Source of the DNA: Nitrospira sp.
GTDB taxonomy: Bacteria; Nitrospirota; Nitrospiria; Nitrospirales; Nitrospiraceae
NCBI GenBank assembly: GCA_025360665.1
Contig: JANYBU010000130.1
Span: forward strand, 1-6,946
Reading direction: 5' to 3'
DNA: 6,946 bases
Positions 1 through 5,366 of this stretch are shown one piece after another (position 1 is the first letter of the stretch; each line of letters starts with the position of its first letter). The translations under genes and the position numbers were made by a program. The notes under the pieces were generated by a model. It ran no database searches. It was not told the origin of the DNA and saw only the letters and a program-made list of their open reading frames with translations.

Positions 1-175
1 GCTGAAAGATTTGCTGGCAGCTGTGCAAGCCGCGAATATTCCCATCTGGGTCTGCGGGGCCTGCGCCGTGGCGCGGCAGATCGGCGCCGGGGATCTCGTC
101 GCGGGCGCGACGATCAAGGGCATGCCGGACTACATCAAGGCCGTCGCCGAACGTGACCGCAACGTGGCATTCTGA
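1..175 (+). CDS. DsrE-like protein, 3' end only
   Basis: The first 57 residues that can be read (codons begin at base 2, stop TGA at 173-175) are the C-terminal part of a gene that starts before the window. They show a hydrophobic strand followed by VCGACAVARQIGAGDLV and then an amphipathic helix with GMPDYIKAV. A Cys-x-x-Cys-containing turn (C18 and C21 of the fragment), a short helix, a glycine-rich turn and a final helix are the usual end of the DsrE/DsrF-like fold. Members of that family act in the cytoplasm as sulfur carriers or as small proteins of unknown role. I infer the family from this tail only; no partner genes of sulfur oxidation are visible. The gap to the next gene is 27 bases, so co-transcription with the PPK2 gene is likely. 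Confidence 0.6.
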   Translation, partial: LKDLLAAVQAANIPIWVCGACAVARQIGAGDLVAGATIKGMPDYIKAVAERDRNVAF

Positions 176-202
176 TTCCGCACCAAAGGAAGGAATCTCT
201 GT

Positions 203-1264
203 ATGGCAGCCGATGGCGAATCGACCGGGAAGTCAAAAGGCCGAGGGGGTCGGCGGGATGAGGCGGATATCGACGAGTCCGTCGAAAAGGAGGGGCGTCT
301 CGATGTCAATGAACTGGAGACGATCCCGACGGTGGTGCCGCGGGAAGGGGACGGCTACCGACTGTCACGCAGTGGATCTGTCGGACAGGGGCTAGGACGT
401 ATCGGCGAACCGGGCTGCACCTTGACCGAGGATGATCTCCGAAGGATCAATACGAGAAAGGGTTTCATTCAGCTGCTCGAGAACAAAGCCGTCGATATCG
501 AAGAGGTGCGCAAGACGCTGCTGTACGAGCAAGAGTTGCGGCAATTACAAGTTGAATTGGTCCGGCTCCAACGGTGGGTTCAGAGCAACGGAGAACGGAT
601 CGCGATTCTGGTTGAAGGACGCGATGCGGCCGGGAAGGGAGGCACGATCCGCCGGTTCACCGAGCACTTGAATCCTCGTGCTATGCGGGTGGTTGCGCTG
701 CCCAAACCGTCGGATGAAGAACGGGGCCAATGGTATTTTCAACGCTATATCCGCCAGCTGCCCAACAAGGGCGAGATCGTGTTCTTCGACCGCAGCTGGT
801 ACAACCGCGCGGTGGTTGAGCCGGTGATGGGATTCTGCAACAAGAAGGAACATCAGCGGTTTCTGCAGCAGGTTCCGGAATTCGAACATATGCTCTACGA
901 AGATGGCGTGACCATCATCAAGTTTTGGTTCTCGATCTCGAAGGAAGCGCAGGCAAAGCGGTTCGAAGAGCGCCGGCAGGATCCACTCAAGCAATGGAAG
1001 CTGAGTCCGGTCGATGAGAAGGCGCAAGAGCTGTGGGACTCCTATACCCGCTACAAAGAGGAGATGTTCAGCAAGACGCACACGACATTCAGCCCCTGGA
1101 TTATCGTCAAGGCCAACGACAAGCAGGCGGCGCGATTGGAAAGCCTGCGGTTCATGCTGAATTTGTTGCCGTACAAAGGCAAAGAGGACGCCCCGATCCG
1201 CCTGGCGCCGGATCCCAACGTGATCACTCGATTCCACCGCAAGATGGTGGAGCTGGATCTGTAA
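203..1264 (+). CDS. ppk2: Polyphosphate kinase 2, class I type
   Basis: 353 aa. Known for the family: PPK2 moves phosphate between polyphosphate and nucleotides, and class I single-domain enzymes mostly phosphorylate NDPs to NTPs, in the cytoplasm. Seen here: Walker A GRDAAGKGG at residues 139-147, the conserved stretch RFTEHLNPR (151-159), a QWYFQRY helix (176-182), Walker B FFDRSWYNRA (194-203) with D196 and R197, the class I sequence EPVMGFC (206-212), and the lid segment DPLKQWKLSP (260-269). The ATG at 203 follows AAAGGAAGGA at 185-194, which supports this start. The catalytic domain begins near residue 75; the first 70 or so residues are a charged, Gly/Glu/Arg-rich extension that most class I enzymes lack or have in shorter form. 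A start further inside is possible, but no good ribosome site was noticed there. A long open frame on the opposite strand (545-1285) is a shadow of this gene. Confidence 0.95.
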   Translation: MAADGESTGKSKGRGGRRDEADIDESVEKEGRLDVNELETIPTVVPREGDGYRLSRSGSVGQGLGRIGEPGCTLTEDDLRRINTRKGFIQLLENKAVDIEEVRKTLLYEQELRQLQVELVRLQRWVQSNGERIAILVEGRDAAGKGGTIRRFTEHLNPRAMRVVALPKPSDEERGQWYFQRYIRQLPNKGEIVFFDRSWYNRAVVEPVMGFCNKKEHQRFLQQVPEFEHMLYEDGVTIIKFWFSISKEAQAKRFEERRQDPLKQWKLSPVDEKAQELWDSYTRYKEEMFSKTHTTFSPWIIVKANDKQAARLESLRFMLNLLPYKGKEDAPIRLAPDPNVITRFHRKMVELDL

Positions 1265-1283
1265 CAGGCTACAGAAAGACTCC

Positions 1284-1397
1284 ATGCATCCGATTCATCC
1301 GATCATGGTCCATTTTCCATTGGGCTGTTGTGCACCAGGCGTTATGAACTTGTCTGAAGATAAAGATAAGGAAGAGGGACGAGTCCGAACGCGATAA
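1284..1397 (+). pseudogene. Remnant of a DUF2231 membrane protein gene
   Basis: Translation from the ATG at 1284 gives MHPIHPIMVHFPLG, which is the hallmark N-terminus of DUF2231 integral membrane proteins (typically HP-x-x-VHFPI/L followed by several TM helices). After residue 14 the match stops. The frame runs on as a short hydrophilic tail to TAA at 1395-1397 (37 aa), with no hydrophobic helix. The other two frames also end within about 40 bases (one reads GLLCTRRYELV, the other WAVVHQAL), so a single frameshift does not restore the gene. The simplest reading is that everything after the first 13-14 codons was deleted. No strong Shine-Dalgarno precedes the ATG. The match is short, so a chance resemblance or a genuine small peptide cannot be ruled out. 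Confidence 0.45.
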
Positions 1398-1435
1398 AGG
1401 GCGAAGTCAATCCAAGATACAACGAATGAAGAATG

Positions 1436-1443
1436 AAGGAGGA
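1436..1443 (+). promoter_or_regulatory. Shine-Dalgarno site that sets the Spy-like gene start
   Basis: AAGGAGGA lies 7 bases before the ATG at 1451. An earlier in-frame ATG at 1433 overlaps this site and would place charged residues ahead of the signal peptide, so 1451 is the better start. Confidence 0.75.
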
Positions 1444-1450
1444 ACCAGTC

Positions 1451-2062
1451 ATGATGAATGCTTCTCGATATGCAGCCATCCTCGTATGGGGATCAGTGGC
1501 ACTGCTCAGTGCTAACGTCCAAACTGTTCGAGCGGACGCAGAACATGGAGGAATGATGAGTAGCCACATGAGTAAAATGCATGAAGGCCACGATCAGAGC
1601 AAGGAGGACGAACATGGCAGCCATGACCTGAAGCATCTCCTTAAACAGGGGAAGGAGCTCGGTCTCACATCGGAGCAGATCGGCAAGCTGAAAATCATGC
1701 AGCTAGACCTGAGTCGCGCGCAAGCTAGAGCGGAGGCCGACATCAAAGTGGCAACACTCGAGTTGCATGCGTTAGTCGAGGATGAGCATTCTGACTCGTC
1801 AGCGATTCAGGCCAAGGTGGACCAACTCAAGAAGGCGGAAGGTGGCATTCTGTTCACGGCGATCAAGTCGAGCCGCGACGCGATGGCGATCTTGACTCCT
1901 GAACAGCGCGAGAAAAAACATGCACAGTGTGAAGGAATGATGGAAAAGATGATGGGTGGAGAGGGTCAGCATACCGGTGGAATGGGTGGGATGATGAAAG
2001 GCGGGGGGCATGGGAAAGGTGGAGGAGTTGGGAAAGAGCAGGCAGCTGAGCACCAACATTAG
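1451..2062 (+). CDS. Exported His/Met-rich LTxxQ (Spy/CpxP-like) protein
   Basis: 203 aa from the ATG at 1451. Residues 1-28 form a signal peptide with a hydrophobic core (AAILVWGSVALLSA) and a VRA cleavage site after A28, so the product is periplasmic. Residues 31-62 are rich in His, Met and acidic residues. The central part is helical and carries two LTxxQ-type motifs, LTSEQ (72-76) and LTPEQ (148-152), which mark the Spy/CpxP/ZraP-like family of periplasmic chaperone or metal-sensing proteins. A single Cys (C160) follows. The tail from 163 onward is built of Met, Gly, His and Lys (EGMMEKMMGG, GGMGGMMKGG) and ends HQH. Family members bind misfolded proteins or metals such as Zn, Ni or Cu. 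Metal binding here is inferred from composition only; the exact partner is not visible. Confidence 0.75.
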   Translation: MMNASRYAAILVWGSVALLSANVQTVRADAEHGGMMSSHMSKMHEGHDQSKEDEHGSHDLKHLLKQGKELGLTSEQIGKLKIMQLDLSRAQARAEADIKVATLELHALVEDEHSDSSAIQAKVDQLKKAEGGILFTAIKSSRDAMAILTPEQREKKHAQCEGMMEKMMGGEGQHTGGMGGMMKGGGHGKGGGVGKEQAAEHQH

Positions 2063-2434
2063 GGCATCAACCCGGCCTCAGGATGGCGCAGTCTCCCATC
2101 AGTGGATGAATGATCAGCGCCGAACAACGGAGAAGCGGACGGTTCATCACTGGGAATGACAGTGGGAGCCAGGGGAATGAATGAGAAAGTCCATGCTCTT
2201 TTTGTTGACGATGATGGTGGAAGTCGTCTGAGCGCAGAAATGTATGCGATCGACGAATCCATTATGAAGCGACTGTCTCATACGTAAGAGAAGAGCGACT
2301 TTAAGACAGCGGTAAGGATGCGAACCCTCCCGATCCGCCGGCGGAAGATGTGCCTGGGGAACCGAGGAGGGCGTGAGGAGCGATTGCCAAGGATTCAGTC
2401 AGCTAGAACGCGCTAACCACAAAGGAGAAGTGAT
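2063..2434. other. Intergenic stretch with imperfect inverted repeats
   Basis: I see no convincing gene in these 372 bases. Near the start, TCCC (2094-2097), AGTG (2101-2104) and ATGAA (2106-2110) can pair with TTCATCACTGGGA (2143-2155), giving about 13 base pairs interrupted by bulges. Further on, CCCTCC (2325-2330) can pair with GGAGGG (2366-2371) around the palindrome CCGCCGGCGG (2335-2344). A 36-codon frame at 2177-2287 (MNEKVHALFVDDDGG...) has a GGGAG at 2164-2168, but its third codon positions are A/T-rich unlike the neighbouring genes, so I do not call it. No riboswitch class was recognised. Confidence 0.5.
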
Positions 2435-2881
2435 ATGCCTACCCGAACGATGCCTGGGGTTCCTGCAGGAGGACTGAAGACAGTCGGCCAAGTTCACGTG
2501 ACGAACAGTCTGTTGTTCAGTCGCACACAAAATGCCATGGGGGTGGCGGTGGAATTATTGTCGACGCATACACCAGGTGCGCCGGTGCTGGATGATGGTG
2601 GAGAGTTCATCGGTTTCATCAGTGAATTCGATGTGCTCCGGGCACTTGAAGCGGGCAAAGATCTCAACCTACTTACGGCGGAGCAGATCATGGTCAAGGA
2701 CCGCATTTTCGTGACCGATGGCACCAGCATCGAGGATGCCGTGAAGCTGATGGAAGAGAAGCGGCTTCTCAACCTGCCGGTCAAAGTGAATGGGAGGGTG
2801 ACCTATTCGATCACGCGACACGATCTGCTGCGGGCTTGGATCGGCCTTGGAGTCGATATCGAATCCAGGATTGACCAGTAA
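2435..2881 (+). CDS. Two-CBS-domain protein
   Basis: 148 aa, cytoplasmic, no TM helix. It consists almost only of a CBS pair (Bateman module). CBS1 spans about residues 16-75, with GAPVLDDGGEFIGFISEFDVLRAL showing the typical P-V-x-D-x-x-G-x-x-x-G-x-[IV]-[ST]-x-x-D-[VL] signature. CBS2 spans about 83-136, with the opening IMVKDRIFV and an ending ITRHDLLRAW, but the usual glycine step before ITRHDLL is replaced by RVTYS. Such modules bind adenine nucleotides (AMP, ATP, SAM) and usually control a partner. A stand-alone pair has no enzyme of its own, and the partner is not evident here. The start is supported by AAAGGAG at 2421-2427, 7 bases ahead. It lies 111 bases before the cytochrome gene with a hairpin between them. 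A link to energy state, together with PPK2, is only a guess. Confidence 0.88.
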   Translation: MPTRTMPGVPAGGLKTVGQVHVTNSLLFSRTQNAMGVAVELLSTHTPGAPVLDDGGEFIGFISEFDVLRALEAGKDLNLLTAEQIMVKDRIFVTDGTSIEDAVKLMEEKRLLNLPVKVNGRVTYSITRHDLLRAWIGLGVDIESRIDQ

Positions 2882-2892
2882 TCTGTGTCTGT

Positions 2893-2921
2893 GCGAGGAG
2901 GACTGACGCCGTCCTTCTCGC
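2893..2921 (+). other. 11-bp hairpin after the CBS gene
   Basis: GCGAGGAGGAC (2893-2903) pairs with GTCCTTCTCGC (2911-2921) over 11 positions including one G-U pair, with a 7-base loop. It sits 12 bases after the CBS stop. No T-tract follows, so it may protect an mRNA end, pause polymerase or work with Rho rather than act as a classical terminator. Confidence 0.5.
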
Positions 2922-2978
2922 CTGTCTGGCGCTCGACACAATACACATTGCTGGTTCGACTCTCCGCAACAGCCGATC

Positions 2979-2985
2979 AAAGGAG
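2979..2985 (+). promoter_or_regulatory. Shine-Dalgarno site that sets the cytochrome start
   Basis: AAAGGAG lies 7 bases before the ATG at 2993. The frame is open back to 2885, but the upstream part has no good ribosome site and would place 36 residues ahead of a perfect signal peptide, so 2993 is chosen. Confidence 0.8.
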
Positions 2986-2992
2986 TAAGGTG

Positions 2993-3529
2993 ATGAAGAC
3001 GAGTATGTTCCCATTACTAGTCGTAGTGGTCTCACTTGCCATCCCCGCCGGGGCCGCCGAACGGCACATGATGCAGCCGCGGGTGCCGGCCGACAAGCTG
3101 GCCGAAGCGCGCGCACTGACGAGCCCCTTGCCGAGTTCCCCGGAGATCGTCGAGCAGGGCAAAGCGCTCTATCACGGTAAGGGGACCTGCTTCAACTGTC
3201 ATGGGAAAGACGGGGACGGCAATGGGCCGGTGGCCGTCCAGTTGAATCCATCGCCCCGCAATTTCCAGCACCATGGATTCTGGCGCCATCGCACAGAAGG
3301 CGAAATCTTCTGGGTGATCAAGAACGGATCGGTCGGTACCAGCATGGTTGGATTTGGCGGGCAACTGACGGACGAAGAGATCTGGAGCATCATCCAGTAT
3401 GAGCGCAGCTTCGCCGGCGAGCATGGACCAGGCATGATGGGGCATGGAGAAGACATGGGACCCATGATGGGACCAGGCGGCGGCATGGGCGGCATGGGCG
3501 GTTGCGAAGGTGAACAGTGCGGTCGGTAA
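2993..3529 (+). CDS. Periplasmic monohaem c-type cytochrome with Met-rich tail
   Basis: 178 aa from the ATG at 2993. A signal peptide (MKTSMFPLLVVVVSLAIPAG, cut near residues 21-22) sends it to the periplasm. The haem site is CFNCH at 66-70 (C66 and C69 bind haem covalently, H70 is the axial ligand), followed by GKDGDGNGPVA, typical of class I cytochrome c. M118 in GTSMVGFGG is the likely second ligand, and LTDEEIWSIIQYERSF (125-140) is the conserved C-terminal helix. The fold is complete by residue 141. After it comes an extra tail of about 37 residues with MMGHGEDMGPMMGP, then GGGMGGMGG and a final C171-x4-C176. This tail is not needed for the fold and looks like a soft-metal (Cu) binding element, which is inference. 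The likely role is small electron carrier; its redox partner is not in the window. Confidence 0.92.
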   Translation: MKTSMFPLLVVVVSLAIPAGAAERHMMQPRVPADKLAEARALTSPLPSSPEIVEQGKALYHGKGTCFNCHGKDGDGNGPVAVQLNPSPRNFQHHGFWRHRTEGEIFWVIKNGSVGTSMVGFGGQLTDEEIWSIIQYERSFAGEHGPGMMGHGEDMGPMMGPGGGMGGMGGCEGEQCGR

Positions 3530-3583
3530 CCGGGGATGGGGATAAATAGAACGAGACGAGACGCGGCGGTCCTCATTGGCTCG

Positions 3584-3607
3584 CCTCTCGTGCGGAACCA
3601 TGAGAGG
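3584..3607 (+). other. 9-bp hairpin between cytochrome and lipoprotein genes
   Basis: CCTCTCGTG (3584-3592) pairs with CATGAGAGG (3599-3607), nine positions with one G-U pair, around a 6-base loop CGGAAC. An alternative fold uses ACGAGA and GGCG upstream against CGCCTCTCGT. No T-tract follows, so its action as a terminator is doubtful. Confidence 0.45.
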
Positions 3608-3651
3608 CTGTGTGATGGCCTCGATGCTCAGAATCTGATAAAGGATTAGGG

Positions 3652-4206
3652 ATGAACGGGATAAGAGTCTTCGGGAAACGTATGGTCTTGGTCGCGATCG
3701 TGATGTTCCTCGCAGGCTGTAGTCTGCCCGCCCTGCCAGACGCAGGCAAGATCTATGTAGACCGATGGGCCGAGGTCAAGGGTAGCGACAAGGATGTAAG
3801 CGAAATTCTGGCTGCCTTCAACAGGGCGGAGGACGCACTCCACGCCCGTGATTTGGACGGCTTGATGTCGCTGTACTCAGAGCAGTATCGCTACCACGGG
3901 TTGTCGAAGAGTGATCTCAGAAAGATTTGGGAGGAGATGTTTGCGGGCTATGACAACCTGGCCAGCACCCACACGTTTTCACGCATTCATGTTGGAGGAT
4001 CGGCCAAGCAGCCCACCGCAGATATTTCCTGTACCGGCAGCTTGTGGGGCCTGTCGAAAGAAACCGGAAAGCGGGTGTTCATCGACAGCTGGTTCTACGA
4101 AATTCACCACGTGGTCTATGAGGACGGAACCTGGCGCATTCGCGGCCACGCAGGCGAAGATACCAAGTCGTTACCGTTCGGCACATCCCCCCATCCGTTT
4201 TTCTGA
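3652..4206 (+). CDS. Lipoprotein with NTF2-like (SnoaL/DUF4440-type) domain
   Basis: 184 aa. The N-terminus has basic residues (R5, K9, R10), a hydrophobic stretch VLVAIVMFL and the lipobox LAGC at 20-23, so C23 is the likely lipidated residue and the protein is anchored to a membrane facing the periplasm. From about residue 48 the pattern ILAAFNRAEDALHARDLDGL, then LYSEQYRYHG, then a strand-rich half with SWFYEIHHVVYEDGTWRIRGH resembles the NTF2-like cone fold: a helix with an A-x-x-x-x-D-x-x-x-L pattern, then curved strands ending in D-G-x-W-R-I. Such domains bind small ligands or mediate dimerisation; some are enzymes. No catalytic set could be assigned. Starts at 3652 (AAAGGA at 3640-3645) and 3682 both keep the lipobox. 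The gap to the cytochrome gene is 122 bases. Confidence 0.75.
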   Translation: MNGIRVFGKRMVLVAIVMFLAGCSLPALPDAGKIYVDRWAEVKGSDKDVSEILAAFNRAEDALHARDLDGLMSLYSEQYRYHGLSKSDLRKIWEEMFAGYDNLASTHTFSRIHVGGSAKQPTADISCTGSLWGLSKETGKRVFIDSWFYEIHHVVYEDGTWRIRGHAGEDTKSLPFGTSPHPFF

Positions 4207-4321
4207 GCGATCGAGCCCCCATGATTGATGAAGGCCGTGACGAAACCGCTGTGCTGCCATACGAGACGCGCGAGCCAGCGCCACTACCAAGCGTCGCTTG
4301 ATCCGCCGTCTTCGATCGCAT

Positions 4322-4353
4322 CGCGGGGAGCGATGCTACCGCCCCCGCGTTTT
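4322..4353 (+). terminator. Candidate Rho-independent terminator
   Basis: CGCGGGG (4322-4328) pairs perfectly with CCCCGCG (4343-4349), a 7-bp all-GC stem with a 14-base loop, followed at once by TTTTCGTT. It lies 116 bases after the lipoprotein stop and would end the envelope transcript. A competing hairpin, GCATCGC (4318-4324) with GCGATGC (4330-4336), shares three bases with it, so the two cannot form together. Confidence 0.6.
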
Positions 4354-4569
4354 CGTTGGCAGGAATAAAGCTGTGAACTGCGCTGAGCGCAGGCGGTTGG
4401 GTTACTGAACAGGGGTTTTCAGGAGCAGTTTTCCAAAGCTAGTCAGTACGCCTTCCGGACTCCACCATCTTGTGCAATTTCCTCACGGCAGCGAGTGAGC
4501 TGTCTCTTGCAATTCTGTTGTTCATCCCAACGCGTCTCCTCAGCGTAGCCTCGCAGAGATTTCAAGGTC

Positions 4570-4582
4570 TGCAAAGTTTGCA
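4570..4582. promoter_or_regulatory. Palindrome TGCAA-N3-TTGCA, copy 1
   Basis: TGCAAAGTTTGCA is a perfect dyad with 5-base arms and an AGT centre (6-base arms if the centre is taken as one base). The same arms with the same spacing recur at 5353-5365. It is a plausible binding site for a dimeric regulator of the downstream zinc-ribbon/TPR genes, but 243 bases separate it from the nearest start. Confidence 0.35.
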
Positions 4583-4612
4583 CGCATCACTAAGAGACGA
4601 GTGATCGTGCAA
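4578..4612. repeat. 13-bp inverted repeat with one bulged base
   Basis: TTGCACG (4578-4584), a bulged C, then ATCACT (4586-4591) pairs with AGTGAT (4600-4605) and CGTGCAA (4606-4612), around the 8-base loop AAGAGACG. It is the strongest dyad in the window. Neither side carries a T-tract, so it is not an intrinsic terminator in either direction. It could be a structured leader, a REP-like element or a large operator. Its left arm overlaps the TGCAA-N3-TTGCA palindrome. Confidence 0.6.
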
Positions 4613-4824
4613 CGTAAAGAAGAGACGCTCTTTTCTCGAACCTCTGGCAAATCCACAATATCGCAAGGTCGAAATGACAGGGCATGCGAGTTGCGAGTGT
4701 ATTGCTCACAGTGCGCCAAACCGCTTCCACGAGGCGAACAAACGGGGTCATGGAGCAGGAGAAGGGTCGCACGAGGGACGATAAACGAATTGACACAAGG
4801 GGGCACGAACAAAGGAATCCTGTG

Positions 4825-5004
4825 ATGAGCGATCGTGAACGAATAGACATAGAGCCTCCTGATCATCTCTGTGAACGATGTGGCCACTCCAAACCCCGAC
4901 TCGTTTTTGACCAACTGAGTATGCTCTTGCTCTGCGAGCAGTGTCGGGAATGTGTGCAACGGCTACAGGCGTGGTCTTTACTACGCGAGGACGAAACGGC
5001 GTGA
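4825..5004 (+). CDS. Small zinc-ribbon-like protein, paralogue A
   Basis: 59 aa. The only clear features are two CxxC knuckles: C16-E-R-C19 and C37-E-Q-C40, spaced exactly 17 residues apart, plus an extra C43. Between them lies the core LVFDQLSMLLLC. This is a single four-Cys metal site, most likely Zn, of the zinc-ribbon or treble-clef type. The C-terminal part is a basic and acidic helix (VQRLQAWSLLRED). The ATG at 4825 follows AAAGGA at 4811-4816; the frame is open further upstream to 4684 but without a site. The stop is three bases before the GTG of the next gene, which points to translational coupling. The core is shared with the protein at 6107-6295. I do not recognise a named family, and a role in binding protein or nucleic acid is only inferred. 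Confidence 0.75.
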   Translation: MSDRERIDIEPPDHLCERCGHSKPRLVFDQLSMLLLCEQCRECVQRLQAWSLLREDETA

Positions 5005-5007
5005 GAC

Positions 5008-5343
5008 GTGGCTAGACTTCACACACATGTTCTCCAGTTCAATCCGTCTTATGAATCCCGGATTGCGGAGGAAGTGGCAACCCTCCGCTGGCTCATCGCT
5101 CGCCAACCCCGCAGCCTTGAACTCTCCTATTACCTCCTCTTTCTGCTCGCGGCCAATGGGAAGGATGAGCAAGCGATTGAGGAATGCCTGCGAATTCTCA
5201 AGAGGTGCCCGAACGATCAGATAGCTCACATGTGGAGAGAAACGATCCGCCTGAGATGGCACCGCTCCGCCCGCCGACAGGTCTCAGCGTGCCAGATCAC
5301 GAGAAACCGGCGTTGGCATCGCCTCTCTCATCGCACTGGCTAG
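5008..5343 (+). CDS. Small TPR-type protein A
   Basis: 111 aa starting with GTG at 5008, three bases after the previous stop. No clear Shine-Dalgarno is present, so it probably depends on ribosomes finishing the upstream gene. Residues 15-36 form a helix. Residues 37-70 fit one TPR unit: LELSYYLLFLLAANGKDEQA followed by IEECLRILKRCPND, with the characteristic G51, A56 and a terminal P68-N-D. TPRs are helical scaffolds for protein-protein contact, and the product appears cytosolic. The last 30 or so residues are very Arg/Trp/His-rich and look less natural. The two other frames are also open there for a while (to 5407 and 5456), so a frameshift near 5250, natural or from sequencing, is possible. 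Third codon positions still favour the annotated frame. Confidence 0.65.
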   Translation: MARLHTHVLQFNPSYESRIAEEVATLRWLIARQPRSLELSYYLLFLLAANGKDEQAIEECLRILKRCPNDQIAHMWRETIRLRWHRSARRQVSACQITRNRRWHRLSHRTG

Positions 5344-5351
5344 GGAGTCCA

Positions 5352-5366
5352 CTGCAATTTTTGCAG
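5352..5366. promoter_or_regulatory. Palindrome TGCAA-N3-TTGCA, copy 2
   Basis: CTGCAA-TTT-TTGCAG is a perfect dyad with 6-base arms and a 3-base centre. Its inner 13 bases have the same arms and spacing as the copy at 4570-4582. It lies 171 bases before the preferred start of the second TPR gene. It may be an operator or simply a small hairpin after the first TPR gene. Confidence 0.35.

Larger units (their letters stand above)
4207..4824. other. Long gene-poor region rich in dyads
   Basis: These 618 bases separate the envelope genes from the zinc-ribbon/TPR group. They hold a terminator-like hairpin (4322-4353), a TGCAA-N3-TTGCA palindrome (4570-4582), a 13-bp bulged hairpin (4578-4612) and a small AAGAG/CTCTT hairpin (4620-4632). 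The octamer AAGAGACG occurs twice, at 4592-4599 and 4620-4627. Half-sites TGCAA or TTGCA also occur near 4473, 4507 and 4608. An open frame at 4601-4825 is discussed as a finding but not called. A TTGACA at 4790-4795 lacks a matching -10, so no promoter is claimed. A 26-codon frame at 4221-4301 has no ribosome site. Confidence 0.55.

Noticed and set aside
545..1285. 246-codon open frame on the minus strand
   Set aside because: It lies opposite the PPK2 gene, whose motifs are unmistakable; long antisense frames are common opposite GC-rich genes, and this one shows no domain.
2177..2287. 36-codon frame MNEKVHALFVDDDGG and on, between Spy-like and CBS genes
   Set aside because: A weak GGGAG lies at 2164-2168, but third codon positions are mostly A/T unlike the neighbours and no family is recognised.
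3032..3601. 189-codon and 125-codon minus-strand frames
   Set aside because: They overlap the cytochrome c gene fully and show only low-complexity Pro/Met composition mirrored from the Gly/Met tail.
4221..4301. 26-codon frame after the lipoprotein, a possible leader peptide
   Set aside because: The bases before its ATG (GAGCCCCC) give no ribosome site and the peptide has no run of regulatory codons.
4578..4612. Integron attC site
   Set aside because: The arms do not match the RYYYAAC / GTTRRRY core sites and no cassette or integrase is present.
4790..4795. TTGACA as a -35 box before the zinc-ribbon gene
   Set aside because: At 17 bases downstream there is the ribosome site (AGGAAT) and nothing like TATAAT; the start codon is too close.
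4540..4959. 139-codon minus-strand frame
   Set aside because: It overlaps the start and Cys motif of the small zinc-ribbon gene; no ribosome site or recognisable domain.
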